A stretch of 64,000 bases of DNA from CAYTZN01 sp964442495 (GCA_964442495.1 CAYTZN010000007.1:1-64000), one strand, 5' to 3'; positions 47,103 through 57,149 are shown, counted from the first letter of the stretch. Numbers and translations are program-made. The notes: generated by a model not told the origin, from the sequence alone.

Positions 47103-47741
47103 ATGGTTGATAATACCGGGCCTGAATCAGAACATGAGACAATTAAACCAGAACCCGTGGATGAGACGCGTCGCCGTTTTTTATTGACCAGCACGAGTAT
47201 TTTAGGGGGAATTGGTGCCCTTTGTGCCGTAACGCCCTTTGTTGCCTCGTGGATGCCCAGTGCTAAAGCGGAAGCTGCGGGAGGCCCTGTTGAAGTCGAC
47301 TTGAGCAAGATGGAACCTGGTCAGCAGGTGACGGTGGAGTGGCGGGGAAAGCCCGTATGGATAATCCGACGTACGCCCGACATGCTTAAACATCTTAATG
47401 ACTCGAACACGCGATTACGTGATCCTGATTCGTTTGTAGCGCAACAGCCTGAGTATGCTAAAAATAGCTATCGCTCCATAAAACCAGATTATCTAGTATT
47501 GGTGGGAGTTTGCACTCATTTGGGATGCTCACCTAAATATAAACCCTATGAGAAAGAGATGGGCCCTGATTGGCCAGGTGGGTTTTATTGTCCATGCCAT
47601 GGTTCTAGTTTTGATCTTGCAGGGCGAGTATTTAAAGATGTTCCTGCTCCTATCAATTTAGAGGTTCCTCCTTACCGTTTTGTTAGTGAGCACGTTATTA
47701 TTATTGGTGAGGATGAGAGTCATTCGGATGAGGGACGTTGA
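47103..47741 (+). CDS. petA: cytochrome bc1 complex Rieske iron-sulfur protein
   Basis: Transfers electrons from quinol to cytochrome c1. From the ATG at 47103 (212 residues), cluster ligands are C137, H139 (CTHLGC) and C163, H166 (CPCHGSSFD), with C142-C165 as the disulfide. TRRRF before the single N-terminal membrane helix looks like a Tat signal. The ATG at 47091 is also in frame, but its purine-rich stretch lies too close. Confidence 0.95.
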   Translation: MVDNTGPESEHETIKPEPVDETRRRFLLTSTSILGGIGALCAVTPFVASWMPSAKAEAAGGPVEVDLSKMEPGQQVTVEWRGKPVWIIRRTPDMLKHLNDSNTRLRDPDSFVAQQPEYAKNSYRSIKPDYLVLVGVCTHLGCSPKYKPYEKEMGPDWPGGFYCPCHGSSFDLAGRVFKDVPAPINLEVPPYRFVSEHVIIIGEDESHSDEGR

Positions 47742-47743
47742 GG

Positions 47744-48955
47744 ATGAATGTGTTGTTAAATTGGATAGATTCGCGCTTTCCACTGAAAAGCACCTGGAAA
47801 TCCCACGCTGCTGAGTATTATGTTCCTAAAAATTTGAATTTTTATTATGTTTTTGGCGTATTGGCATTGGTTGTGTTGGTATTGCAATTGCTCACAGGGC
47901 TTTGGTTAACCATGTTTTATACGCCAACGGCAACAGGTGCATTTAGTTCAATTGAATACATTATGCGTGATGTGAGCTATGGTTGGCTTATTCGTTACGT
48001 GCATACTACGGGCGCATCTGCCTTTTTTATTGTTCTTTATTTACATATTTTTCGTGGACTTTTGTACGGTTCTTATCAGAAACCTCGAGAGCTGGTCTGG
48101 TTACTCGGAATGTTGTTGTTCATTCTTTTAATGGCGGAAGCTTTTTTTGGGTACCTTTTGCCTTGGGGGCAGATGTCTTATTGGGGGGCGCAAGTGATTA
48201 CGTCCCTTTTGGGTGCTATTCCTTATGTGGGTGATTCTTGGGTCACATGGCTACGTGGGGATTTTCATGTGGGCAGTGCCACGTTGCAACGCTTTTTTGC
48301 ATTGCATGTGATTGGCATCCCGTTGCTGTTGGTCGGTTTGGTTTATTTGCACGTGGTTGCTTTGCACAAGGTGGGTTCCAATAATCCTCAAGGAATAGAT
48401 ATTCATGGGCATCTTGATGCGGCAGGCAAACCCTTGGATGGGATTCCGCTTCATCCTTATTATACGGTAAAAGATTTTGTTGCAGTCCTTGTGTTTTTAA
48501 TAGGATTTTTTGCGGTTGTTTTTTTTATACCGGATATGGGGGGGTATTTTCTTGAATTTTCAAATTTTGCTCCGGCTGACCCATTGGTCACACCTGAACA
48601 TATTTCGCCGTTGTGGTATATGACTCCTTTTTATGCCATGTTGCGTGTGGTTCCAAATAAATTATTTGGTGTCATCGTTATGGGCGGTGGTGTCGTTATG
48701 TTGTTGTTCATGCCATGGTTAGATAAAAGCCCCGTACGCTCAATGCACTACAAAGGTGTTTTTTCAAAATATGCATTAGCGTTCTTTATTCTTAGTTTTT
48801 TTACTTTAGGTTATCTAGGTACACTAGATATAACCCCCATAAGGCAAGTTGTGGCACGAATTTGTACTGTTATGTATTTTGCTTATTTTATATTGATGCC
48901 TTTTTACAGTCGGTATGAGGCACATCAAATACCGCCTAGTAGGATATCTTCATGA
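47744..48955 (+). CDS. petB: cytochrome b of the bc1 complex
   Basis: Full-length cytochrome b with both b-type haems. Eight or nine helices; haem histidines fall in RYVHTTGASAFF / LYLHIFRGLLYG and the FFALHVIGIP / VYLHVVALHKVG helices. It has the PEWY-type region as SPLWYMTPF. ATG at 47744; an in-frame TTG two codons earlier overlaps the petA stop. 403 residues. Overlaps petC by ATGA. Confidence 0.95.
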   Translation: MNVLLNWIDSRFPLKSTWKSHAAEYYVPKNLNFYYVFGVLALVVLVLQLLTGLWLTMFYTPTATGAFSSIEYIMRDVSYGWLIRYVHTTGASAFFIVLYLHIFRGLLYGSYQKPRELVWLLGMLLFILLMAEAFFGYLLPWGQMSYWGAQVITSLLGAIPYVGDSWVTWLRGDFHVGSATLQRFFALHVIGIPLLLVGLVYLHVVALHKVGSNNPQGIDIHGHLDAAGKPLDGIPLHPYYTVKDFVAVLVFLIGFFAVVFFIPDMGGYFLEFSNFAPADPLVTPEHISPLWYMTPFYAMLRVVPNKLFGVIVMGGGVVMLLFMPWLDKSPVRSMHYKGVFSKYALAFFILSFFTLGYLGTLDITPIRQVVARICTVMYFAYFILMPFYSRYEAHQIPPSRISS

Positions 48956-49701
48956 GACGTCTTTTGGTGTGTTTGTTTTTTATCTTGATGTGTTCGCTCC
49001 CGGCTTTGGCTAATGTAACGTTACTCCCCGTAACTATTGAGGTGCGTGATCGTGCTGCTTTGCAACGGGGGGCTAAATTTTTTATGAATTATTGTTCAGG
49101 TTGCCATTCGTTAAAGTACTTGCGTTACAATCGTATGGCTAAAGATTTGGGATTGACCACGGATGACGGCAATGTTGATAAAGATTTGTTGGTGAATAAT
49201 CTTATCTTTACTCGAGCAAGCACGCATGACCCTATTGAGATAAGCATGCCTGCCGTTGATGCACGTCAATGGTTTGGTCGAGTGCCACCTGATTTATCAT
49301 TAACGGCCAGAGAGCGTGGGCCGGCGTGGTTGTATACGTATTTAAAAAGTTTTTATAGGGATACAAAACGCCCCTTCGGTTCCAATAATCTATTGGTGCC
49401 AGATGTGGCTATGCCCAATGTACTAGCGCCTCTCATCGGCGAGGTGATGGCGGTTGAAAAGACGCGCCGTAACTCCTCATATACACAGAGCCCGCTTGAT
49501 TTGGTTTTAGTCACCCCTGGCGAGATGAGTGCTCCGCGGTTTGATAGCGCCCTTCAAGATTTGGTAACCTTTTTAATGTATACAGCGGAGCCTGTTAAGT
49601 TGGTGCGTTTTCGGATAGGGGTATTTGTCCTTTTATTTTTAGGCCTATGGTTATTGGTGGCGTACCCTTTAAAAAAATTATATTGGCAAAAATTGTTATA
49701 A
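48952..49701 (+). CDS. petC: cytochrome c1
   Basis: Membrane-anchored c-type cytochrome of the bc1 complex. It has an N-terminal signal peptide of about 20 residues ending LPALA, the haem-binding CSGCH near residue 48-52, and a C-terminal membrane anchor (FRIGVFVLLFLGLWLLVAYPL). The methionine ligand is probably in the GEMSAPRFD segment. 249 residues. Confidence 0.94.
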   Translation: MRRLLVCLFFILMCSLPALANVTLLPVTIEVRDRAALQRGAKFFMNYCSGCHSLKYLRYNRMAKDLGLTTDDGNVDKDLLVNNLIFTRASTHDPIEISMPAVDARQWFGRVPPDLSLTARERGPAWLYTYLKSFYRDTKRPFGSNNLLVPDVAMPNVLAPLIGEVMAVEKTRRNSSYTQSPLDLVLVTPGEMSAPRFDSALQDLVTFLMYTAEPVKLVRFRIGVFVLLFLGLWLLVAYPLKKLYWQKLL

Positions 49702-49857
49702 AATCAAGGAGTAAGGTGCCTTCTTTCATCCATTGTCAGCACGAGCAATGAAAGTATGGTAAAATACTGGCCTTTAGCCTAGAAAAGATTATGGGCGGTT
49801 ATTAAGTATTGAGCCCGTGGCTTTTTTAGATGTAACGAAGGATGAGGAGAGTTGTTA

Positions 49858-50478
49858 ATGGCTATTGTTGCAAAGCGTACCATCATGTCATTGTTTTCGG
49901 ATAACGATGACATCTACAGTCATCAAGTTCGAATTGTATTGGCAGAAAAAGGCGTCAATGTTGATATCATGCCAGCCAAAAATGGTGAGGCATCTGATGA
50001 TTTGTTGGCAGTTAATCCTTATGGAACAGTACCAACGTTAATCGATCGTGAATTGGTATTGTATGAAGCTCGCATTATCATGGAATATCTGGATGAGCGT
50101 TTTCCACACCCACCGCTTCTTCCTGTATATCCCGTGGCTCGTGCAGAAACCCGTAAAATGATGCATCGCATTGAACAAGACTGGTATTGCTTGCTTCAAC
50201 GTATCAATAAAAAAGAAGACCTTGAATCTGCTCGTGAGCAGCTATTGGAAAGTTTGATGAGTTTAGAGCCTGTTTTTGCTGATAAAGCGTATTTCCTCAG
50301 TGATGAATTTTCGTTGTTAGATTGCGTGTTAGCTCCCTTGCTTTGGCGCTTACCTCAGTTAGGGGTGGACATTTCTGCCGATGTAAAAGGTTTAAATGCT
50401 TATATGCAACGTTTGTTTAAACGTGAATCATTTCAGGCAAGTTTAACAGATGCTGAGAGGCAGCTAAGGGCGGCGTAG
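49858..50478 (+). CDS. sspA: stringent starvation protein A
   Basis: GST-fold protein that binds RNA polymerase. N-terminal thioredoxin-like domain (MSLFSDNDDIYSHQVRIVLAEKG) and C-terminal all-helical domain with FSLLDCVLAPLLWRL. The ATG at 49858 follows GAGGAGAG; an upstream TTG is less likely. 206 residues. In L. pneumophila-like bacteria RNA polymerase-binding SspA proteins take part in virulence gene control. sspB follows immediately. Confidence 0.93.
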   Translation: MAIVAKRTIMSLFSDNDDIYSHQVRIVLAEKGVNVDIMPAKNGEASDDLLAVNPYGTVPTLIDRELVLYEARIIMEYLDERFPHPPLLPVYPVARAETRKMMHRIEQDWYCLLQRINKKEDLESAREQLLESLMSLEPVFADKAYFLSDEFSLLDCVLAPLLWRLPQLGVDISADVKGLNAYMQRLFKRESFQASLTDAERQLRAA

Positions 50479-50877
50479 ATGATCATGACTTCAAATAGAC
50501 CTTATCTTATCCGAGCTATTTATGATTGGATTGTTGATAATGAATTAACCCCTTATTTGTTGGTCAATGCTGATTTTCCAGGTGTGGATGTACCCATGGC
50601 ACATGTGAGTGAGGGGCGTATTGTCTTGAATATTTCTCCTGCTGCATGCCGTGGCCTGCACATGGAAAACGACAAGATATTATTTACGGCTCGTTTTTCA
50701 GGAATTGCTACACAAGTGTTTTTAAGCCCCCCCGCCGTGCTTGCGATTTATGCACAAGAAAATGGACGGGGTATGGAATTCGGTGAGGATTATGATGGAC
50801 CAATACCGCCTGTTCCTCCAGTAACATCCGGACCAGAAAAAAAACCACGTAAACCAATGTTGAAACTTGTGGAATAG
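50479..50877 (+). CDS. sspB: ClpXP specificity-enhancing factor SspB
   Basis: Adaptor that delivers ssrA-tagged proteins to ClpXP. The N-terminal RPYLIRAIYDWIVDNELTPYLLV is typical. The flexible tail ends in a ClpX-binding motif (RKPMLKLVE). 132 residues. Starts within a base of the sspA stop. Confidence 0.93.
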   Translation: MIMTSNRPYLIRAIYDWIVDNELTPYLLVNADFPGVDVPMAHVSEGRIVLNISPAACRGLHMENDKILFTARFSGIATQVFLSPPAVLAIYAQENGRGMEFGEDYDGPIPPVPPVTSGPEKKPRKPMLKLVE

Positions 50878-50919
50878 AGAGCGCTCTAACACAGGCAAAC
50901 CGTCATGGCTTTAGGTCGT

Positions 50920-50954
50920 AAAGAGCGCGCTTTAATTGCATGGCGCGCTTTTAA
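50920..50954 (+). terminator. terminator-like hairpin after sspB
   Basis: GCGCGC (50925-50930) pairs with GCGCGC (50943-50948), extended by A/T and one G-T pair, and followed by TTTT. 43 nt after the sspB stop. The T run is short, so efficiency is uncertain. Confidence 0.5.
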
Positions 50955-50965
50955 ACGTTACTAAC

Positions 50966-52468
50966 ATGGAGCTTGTTTCGCACATGATGAACCCCAACAA
51001 ATCACTTTACCTCACTGAGCACATCAGGCGTTCTGAACGCATGGCGTTAGATGAATTAAAAATGGGGGAAGAGACGTTGATGGTTCGTGCGGGAACCGCG
51101 GCTTTTCGCGCATTTAAAACGCTTTACCCCGATGTACAAACCATCGCCGTTTTTTGCGGGGGTGGCAATAATGCGGGGGATGGCTATGTGTTTGCACGCC
51201 TTGCCTTTCAGCATGGGTATGCTGTCATTGTTTATCAATATAACCCTGTCGAGGATTTGCCGCTTGCAGCAAAGGCTGCGGCATTGGGTGCGATTGCAGC
51301 TGGCGTTTATTGTCGGGGTTTAGACGATGCAATTGATAGTGATGTTGATTTCATTGTTGATGCTTTGTTGGGTATTGGTCTTCAAGGCAACGTGCGTGAG
51401 GAAATTGCTCATGCTATCAATCTTATTAATGATAGTGGGTTACCGGTGTTGGCCTTAGATGTGCCCTCTGGCCTGGATGCTGATACGGGTGTTGTACGAG
51501 GTGTTTGTGTAAAAGCTGACGTCACCGTCACTTTTATTGCATTAAAATTAGGCTTGTTTTCATTGGACGGACCTGACCATTGCGGTAAAATCCTCTGTGA
51601 TGATTTACACTTGAGCGCGTCGCTTGCAAAAACGAAGCCCGCAGTTTATCAATTGGATGAACATTTAATGCAAGGGGTAATTTCTCCTCGTCAAAAGAAC
51701 TCTCACAAAGGAATGTACGGTCATGTGCTTATCATCGGTGGCGGTCCAGGAATGCCAGGTGCTGCCTATTTAAGTGCACTTGCCGCATTGCGAATAGGTG
51801 CAGGAATGGTAACGGTCGCGACGTTGCCTGAGCATGCGGGCCATGTTTTGCCGTTATTACCCGAAGCGATGATTCATGGCGTTGAGGGCGTGGATGATCT
51901 CTTGCCCTTGTTAGTGAAGGCGACCATTGTGGTGATTGGGCCTGGATTGGGTGAGTCTAAGTGGGCTTCTGCACTGTTTAAGGCGGCAATTTCAGCACAA
52001 CTGCCGCTTGTGATTGATGCATCTGCGTTAAATTTATTGGCTAAAAATCCTCAGCATGATGACAATTGGGTGCTTACACCACATCCGGGTGAGGCGTCTC
52101 GTTTGCTAGGGTGTAGCACCCTTGACGTTCAGTCTGATCGGTGCAAATCGGTTGAAGATATTCAACAGCAATACGGTGGGTGCGTGGTATTGAAGGGCGT
52201 GGGGTCTCTGGTGAGCACTGGCGAAAACCATCTTTATCTCTGTGCTGCAGGCAATCCTGGTATGGCAAGTGCAGGTATGGGTGATGTATTAAGCGGCATG
52301 ATTGGTGGTTTGCTTGCTCAAGGAGTGGCGCTTCGAGAAGCCACAAAGTTGGGTGTTTTTCTTCATGCAAAAGCTGCAGATGAGGCTGTTATGACAGCAG
52401 GCGAGCGCGGTTTATTGGCCAGTGATTTAGTGCCTTATTTACGTCGCCAAATCAATAAATGTACCTAA
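50966..52468 (+). CDS. nnr: bifunctional NAD(P)H-hydrate epimerase/dehydratase
   Basis: Repairs hydrated NAD(P)H. N-terminal epimerase domain (about 15-225) with GGGNNAGDGYVFAR; C-terminal ADP/ATP-dependent dehydratase (about 240-495) with HKGMYGHVLIIGGGPGMPGAA, VLTPHPGE and GMASAGMGDVLSGMIGG. The start is uncertain: ATG 50966, 50984 or 50987 are all possible. Next to tsaE, the usual neighbour. Confidence 0.93.
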   Translation: MELVSHMMNPNKSLYLTEHIRRSERMALDELKMGEETLMVRAGTAAFRAFKTLYPDVQTIAVFCGGGNNAGDGYVFARLAFQHGYAVIVYQYNPVEDLPLAAKAAALGAIAAGVYCRGLDDAIDSDVDFIVDALLGIGLQGNVREEIAHAINLINDSGLPVLALDVPSGLDADTGVVRGVCVKADVTVTFIALKLGLFSLDGPDHCGKILCDDLHLSASLAKTKPAVYQLDEHLMQGVISPRQKNSHKGMYGHVLIIGGGPGMPGAAYLSALAALRIGAGMVTVATLPEHAGHVLPLLPEAMIHGVEGVDDLLPLLVKATIVVIGPGLGESKWASALFKAAISAQLPLVIDASALNLLAKNPQHDDNWVLTPHPGEASRLLGCSTLDVQSDRCKSVEDIQQQYGGCVVLKGVGSLVSTGENHLYLCAAGNPGMASAGMGDVLSGMIGGLLAQGVALREATKLGVFLHAKAADEAVMTAGERGLLASDLVPYLRRQINKCT

Positions 52469-52499
52469 TGACGTTAATATTTAAGGTGAGGCGTGTTTC

Positions 52500-52973
52500 A
52501 TGGTGAGTTTAACAACGGTAATTGATTTACCAACGGAGCAGATGAGTGAAAAGGTCGCCGCACGATTTGCTGAGTGTTTATTTGCGCCCCTAACCCTCAC
52601 CTTCAGTGGACAGATTGGCGCTGGGAAAACCACCTTTATTCGAGCCTTGCTTCGAGCAATGGGTTTACAGGATACAATTAAAAGCCCGACGTTTTCTTTG
52701 GTGGAAAGTTATTGGATTGATCCTTTGCATGTCCATCATTTTGATTTGTACCGTATTCACGATGAAAGTGAGCTTGAGTACATTGGTTTTCGTGATTATT
52801 TTACTGACAGCACGATTTGTTGTATTGAATGGCCAGAACATGCCCCTGGCATGTTGAGCGCCATTGATGTGAGTTTTACGCTTGATATAAGCGATAATGG
52901 ACGTGAAATGCAGGTGCGGGCCTTAAGTCCTTTAGGCGCTCGAGTTTTGGTTTCTTTTATGGGTGAACAATGA
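52500..52973 (+). CDS. tsaE: tRNA threonylcarbamoyladenosine biosynthesis ATPase TsaE
   Basis: P-loop ATPase required for t6A37 modification of tRNA. Walker A is SGQIGAGKTTF (about 37-47), followed by KSPTFSLVESY and the HHFDLYRIHDESELE signature; IEWPEHAPG is near the end. 157 residues. Stop overlaps the amidase start as ATGA. Confidence 0.94.
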   Translation: MVSLTTVIDLPTEQMSEKVAARFAECLFAPLTLTFSGQIGAGKTTFIRALLRAMGLQDTIKSPTFSLVESYWIDPLHVHHFDLYRIHDESELEYIGFRDYFTDSTICCIEWPEHAPGMLSAIDVSFTLDISDNGREMQVRALSPLGARVLVSFMGEQ

Positions 52974-54358
52974 AGAGTAGCGTTGTATTAGCGTATGTCC
53001 TGTTGTTACTTTGTAACGTGGCGAACGCTGTAAAATTAGATTCACTTGTGGTTAAAGAGATCGCTGGTATAACGTCCATAGAATTTGCCATGAATGGACC
53101 TTTCGTCCATAAAGCGTTTACATTAAAAAATCCAGATCGGGTCGTGGTGGATTTGTTTCAGACCAATACGGCGATTCATGTGAATAATGTGGCTTTAGGT
53201 CAAAGCATCATTCAACGTGTGCGTAGTGGGCGCACCACATTACAAACGTTACGCGTGGTGTTTGAAGTAAAAGCGCCGGTCAGTATTAAAACCACAACCT
53301 GGCGACCTTTGCACACGTGGCAAAAGGGGCTTCTGATTCAATTACATCCTCAGTCTCAAGTCAGGACAAAAAAGCCACGAGCGCCAATCAAAAAAGTTAT
53401 CAATAATACACCTTACGTCAAAACAGGGGGGGCGTCTTTAGTGAAGCCTTCGGGGCCTATGTCTTATGCTCCTCGCAAACCCTTACGGGATGTTGTTATA
53501 GTGCTAGACCCGGGGCATGGGGGAAAAGACCCAGGGGCGAGAGGTCCTCGACACAGTTTGGAAAAAAACGTGGTCTTGGCGATAGGCCTTAAATTAAAAA
53601 AGCTCATTGATAGACAACCTGGCATGCGTGCAGTAATGACACGTAACAGTGATTATTACGTAGGTTTACGTGAGCGGCTTAATATTGCAAGGCGACAAAA
53701 TGCTGATATTTTTGTATCCATTCATGCGGATGCTTTTATTAATCAACATTCGAATGGGGCTTCTGTTTTTGCGCTTTCACCGCGTGGTGCCACGAGTGAG
53801 GCTGCACGATGGCTTGCAGAAAAAGAAAACTACTCGGAATTGGGTGGGGTTAATTTATCGGGGTTGGATGATCAAAGCGGGTTGATTCGAACCGTTTTGT
53901 TAGATTTATCTCAGACGGCAACCATCAGTGCGAGTTTAAAAATGGGCGATCGCGTTTTAAGCCGGTTAGATAAGGTGACCACTTTACATAACAGTGCTGT
54001 TGAGCAGGCGCGTTTCGTGGTTTTAAAATCACCCGATATTCCTTCTGTATTGGTCGAAACTGGGTTTATCACGAACCCGCGCGAGGAAAAGAATTTAACC
54101 AGCTCGTATTACCAAGATCAGTTAACCAAAGCGATATTTGAAGGCATCAAGGGCTATTTTCTTGATTACCCGCCTCATGGTTCACGCTTGGAAGCTATGT
54201 CGGGTGGCAATTTGCATATTGTGCGCCGAGGGGAGTCTTTACCCATGATTGCGTCTCGTTATCATGTAACCGTGAACGCCTTAAAAGTAGCTAACCGTTT
54301 GCCCACGTTACAAGTGAATCCAGGGCAGAAATTGAATATCCCAATGTCATGGGCATGA
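52970..54358 (+). CDS. amiB: N-acetylmuramoyl-L-alanine amidase (AMIN-Amidase_3-LysM)
   Basis: Periplasmic enzyme that cuts septal peptidoglycan. Signal peptide of about 20 residues; AMIN domain about 25-125; amidase core about 175-400 with VILDPGHGGKDPGARG, LEKNVVL, SIHADAF and VLVETGFITNPRE giving the zinc ligands and catalytic glutamate. A LysM domain (about 413-460, RRGESLPMIASRYHV) closes it. The LysM tail is the AmiB-like layout. 462 residues. Confidence 0.92.
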   Translation: MKSSVVLAYVLLLLCNVANAVKLDSLVVKEIAGITSIEFAMNGPFVHKAFTLKNPDRVVVDLFQTNTAIHVNNVALGQSIIQRVRSGRTTLQTLRVVFEVKAPVSIKTTTWRPLHTWQKGLLIQLHPQSQVRTKKPRAPIKKVINNTPYVKTGGASLVKPSGPMSYAPRKPLRDVVIVLDPGHGGKDPGARGPRHSLEKNVVLAIGLKLKKLIDRQPGMRAVMTRNSDYYVGLRERLNIARRQNADIFVSIHADAFINQHSNGASVFALSPRGATSEAARWLAEKENYSELGGVNLSGLDDQSGLIRTVLLDLSQTATISASLKMGDRVLSRLDKVTTLHNSAVEQARFVVLKSPDIPSVLVETGFITNPREEKNLTSSYYQDQLTKAIFEGIKGYFLDYPPHGSRLEAMSGGNLHIVRRGESLPMIASRYHVTVNALKVANRLPTLQVNPGQKLNIPMSWA

Positions 54359-56001
54359 GTCCTGCACGCATTCAGCCGTTAACGGCAGCGGTTGCTAATC
54401 AAATTTCTGCCGGCGAGGTTATTGAGCGTCCGGCGTCTGTGGTAAAAGAGCTGCTGGAAAATGCGCTGGATTCTGGGGCGGATACAATCAGTATTGAGAT
54501 TGGGTATGGCGGACTAAATCAGATAAAAATCAGTGATAATGGGGCCGGTATTTTGGCCGAAGATCTTCCTCTTGCCATTGCTGCTAATGCGACCAGTAAA
54601 ATTAAACAGCTCGATGATTTGTATGCCCTTCATAGCATGGGTTTTCGTGGAGAGGCACTTGCGAGCATTGCTGCGGTCTCTCGTTTGTCGTTGAGCTCTA
54701 AACCGCTAGACCAAGAGCATGCAATGACGCTTCTTTATGAAGACGGCGCTTCTACTTTGTTCCCTTCCGCAAGAAGCCATGGAACAACGGTTGACGTGCT
54801 TGACCTTTTTTTTAATGCCCCAGTGCGAAAAAAATTTTTGAAAACAGCGCGAAGTGAATATCAAGCGATCGAAATGATCGTCAAACGTTTTGCTTTAAGT
54901 GCACCTAACATTGCACTAACGTTAAAGAGCGATGGCAAGACCTTGCTTACATTACCGGCGGTTGATTCTGAAAAAACCAAATTGCTACGGATTAGGCGAT
55001 TGTTAGGAAAATCATTCATTGAGAGTGCTATTTACATCGACGTGGAACAAGGCGGGATAAAATTAGTCGGTTGGGTTAGTGGCGAATTGTATCAGCGTAG
55101 TCAAAACGATAAACAATGGGTGTATATCAATCAGCGGATGGTAAAAGATAAACTCATCAACCATGCCATCAAGCGTGCTTATGAGGGGTTGTTGCACCCC
55201 GGTCGAAGCCCTGCGTGTGTATTGTATTTAACCCTACCTCCAGCAGATATTGATGTGAATGTTCATCCCACCAAACATGAGGTGCGTTTCCAACAACCCC
55301 GGTTAATACATGATTTTATCGTGTCGCATTTGACGTCTGCATTGGCCCAACAACGGCCAGGGCTTGAACAAAACATCTCGGCATCTTTGCCTTTAACACC
55401 ATCGTATAATGACGTGCGTCATGGATTTTCCCCTTCACCTCTATTTAGGGTGGAGCATCGAGAGCCACTCAATCGTCACCGTTTATATATTTTAAATGCG
55501 CATTTTATTATTGTTTTTTTGCAAGAATTACCGTATTTAGTGGATCTTATGGGGGTGGAACAACATCGGCTTTTTGATCTCTTAAATCAAGATACAAACT
55601 CTTTAGCCATGCGCCCATTGCTTTTACCCGTCAGTTACCGTCTTGAGCGGGAAAGCGTTCCGTTATTTATAGAACACCAATCACTTTTTAAACAATTGGG
55701 TTTTGAGTTTGATTGGATGGGGCACGATACCATAGTGGTGCGTGCAATCACGCAAGCGCTGCCACAACTGAATATCCCGAAGTTATTGCAAAGCATACGT
55801 AAGGATAATTTATCGCCAACTGGATTGTTAACATTATTCATTGCTTGCCAGGACTATGATGCGCATCAATTGGATGACGTGGATACGGCAAATCTTCTTG
55901 AGTATTTACAACAACAAGAGTTAGACCTTAGCCCCTTCAAAGCCTGGTGTTTTTGCTTAAGCCTTGAAAAATGTCAGGCCATAATGAGTGCGTTACGATG
56001 A
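54355..56001 (+). CDS. mutL: DNA mismatch repair protein MutL
   Basis: GHKL ATPase that links MutS to MutH/UvrD-type repair. N box ENALDSGAD, DNGAGI and MGFRGEALASI are present. The C-terminal dimerisation domain lacks the DQHAxxE endonuclease motif. 548 residues, shorter in the linker than E. coli (615). The ATG at 54355 overlaps the amidase stop (ATGA); an ATG at 54349 is also in frame. Confidence 0.94.
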   Translation: MSPARIQPLTAAVANQISAGEVIERPASVVKELLENALDSGADTISIEIGYGGLNQIKISDNGAGILAEDLPLAIAANATSKIKQLDDLYALHSMGFRGEALASIAAVSRLSLSSKPLDQEHAMTLLYEDGASTLFPSARSHGTTVDVLDLFFNAPVRKKFLKTARSEYQAIEMIVKRFALSAPNIALTLKSDGKTLLTLPAVDSEKTKLLRIRRLLGKSFIESAIYIDVEQGGIKLVGWVSGELYQRSQNDKQWVYINQRMVKDKLINHAIKRAYEGLLHPGRSPACVLYLTLPPADIDVNVHPTKHEVRFQQPRLIHDFIVSHLTSALAQQRPGLEQNISASLPLTPSYNDVRHGFSPSPLFRVEHREPLNRHRLYILNAHFIIVFLQELPYLVDLMGVEQHRLFDLLNQDTNSLAMRPLLLPVSYRLERESVPLFIEHQSLFKQLGFEFDWMGHDTIVVRAITQALPQLNIPKLLQSIRKDNLSPTGLLTLFIACQDYDAHQLDDVDTANLLEYLQQQELDLSPFKAWCFCLSLEKCQAIMSALR

Positions 56002-56936
56002 AGCGTCTTCTTTTTTGCTTAATGGGGCCAACAGCGTCGGGTAAAACCGCTTTGGCCTGTGAACTTGTAAAACACTTTCCCTTAGAAGTCATCAGTGTCG
56101 ATTCAGCAATGATTTATCGCGAGATGAGCATTGGTACAGCAAAGCCTGATGCAGAAACGTTGCTTGCTGTACCGCACTATTTAATTGATATTTTAGACCC
56201 TCCCGAGAGTTATTCAGCCGCCGAATTTTGTAGTGATATAGACCAGTTGAGCCGTGATATTTATAACCGCGGTAATATCCCTTTGTTGGTGGGTGGGACC
56301 ATGATGTATTTTAAAGCGCTGCAAGACGGCTTATCATCCTTGCCGGCAGCGGATGAACGCATTAGAAAAACACTCTTACAACAGGCAGAAAAATACGGCT
56401 GGGACCACATGCACCAAGAGCTTCTCGCTATTGACCCGGCTATGGCTGCAAAAATACACCCTCATGATACACAACGCATTACGCGAGCGTTGGAGGTTTA
56501 TCATCTCACCTCAACGCCGTTGTCTTTATTTTTGCAAAAGAAAAAGGCGGGGAATGATTATCAATGCGTTAATATAGCCCTGATTCCAGACGATCGAGCT
56601 TGGTTGCATGAGCGTATTGCACGGCGTTTTGAGGAAATGTTATCAAGCGGTTTTCTTGAAGAGGTTGAAGGCCTATTAGCAAAATGGCAATTAACATCGA
56701 CAAACCCTTCGATGCGTTGTGTGGGGTATCGACAAGCCGTTGCTTTTTTACAGGGTGAATACGATTACAATACCCTTGGTTTGAAAGGGATTGCGGCGAC
56801 TCGACAACTAGCGAAGCGCCAATTGACGTGGTTGCGCCATTGGACGGATGTTCATGTTTATGCAGCAGAAAATCCAGCCGTGTGTGTTGAAATCATAGCC
56901 ATGATAAAACAAATATTAGATAATTTTAAATCATAA
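55998..56936 (+). CDS. miaA: tRNA dimethylallyltransferase
   Basis: Prenylates A37 of tRNAs that read UNN codons. P loop MGPTASGKTALAC at the N-terminus, then DSAMIYREMSIGTAKP and RCVGYRQAV. 312 residues from the ATG at 55998, which overlaps the mutL stop (ATGA); the frame is open further upstream, but that part is not MiaA-like. Conserved mutL-miaA order. Confidence 0.95.
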   Translation: MKRLLFCLMGPTASGKTALACELVKHFPLEVISVDSAMIYREMSIGTAKPDAETLLAVPHYLIDILDPPESYSAAEFCSDIDQLSRDIYNRGNIPLLVGGTMMYFKALQDGLSSLPAADERIRKTLLQQAEKYGWDHMHQELLAIDPAMAAKIHPHDTQRITRALEVYHLTSTPLSLFLQKKKAGNDYQCVNIALIPDDRAWLHERIARRFEEMLSSGFLEEVEGLLAKWQLTSTNPSMRCVGYRQAVAFLQGEYDYNTLGLKGIAATRQLAKRQLTWLRHWTDVHVYAAENPAVCVEIIAMIKQILDNFKS

Positions 56937-56954
56937 ACAGCTGAGGAGAAAAGA

Positions 56955-57149
56955 ATGTCTGAGACAGAAAAGCGACCTGCGTGCACCGAGAAAAACTACA
57001 TTGTACATCGTAAGGATTTGCCATTAAGTTGTCCCACGGCTGAAATGGAATTATGGAATGCTCATCCTAAAATTTATTTGCCGATTGAGACGACAGGTAC
57101 AGAGGTTTGCCCTTATTGTGGCGCGCGGTTTGTTTTACAAGATGACTAA
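56955..57149 (+). CDS. small zinc-finger (CHCC-type) protein
   Basis: 64 residues. C10, C26 and the C-terminal pair in EVCPYCGARFVL resemble the CHCC zinc-finger family related to mitochondrial complex I subunit NDUFS6. The bacterial role is unknown. ATG follows GAGGAG. Its end overlaps the glycosyltransferase start by 8 nt. Confidence 0.8.
   Translation: MSETEKRPACTEKNYIVHRKDLPLSCPTAEMELWNAHPKIYLPIETTGTEVCPYCGARFVLQDD

Noticed and set aside
48538..48544. Seven-base G run in petB (and G7 or C7 runs at 53426 and 50727)
   Set aside because: Runs of seven are common enough and lie in housekeeping genes; only the G9 in dotA was kept.
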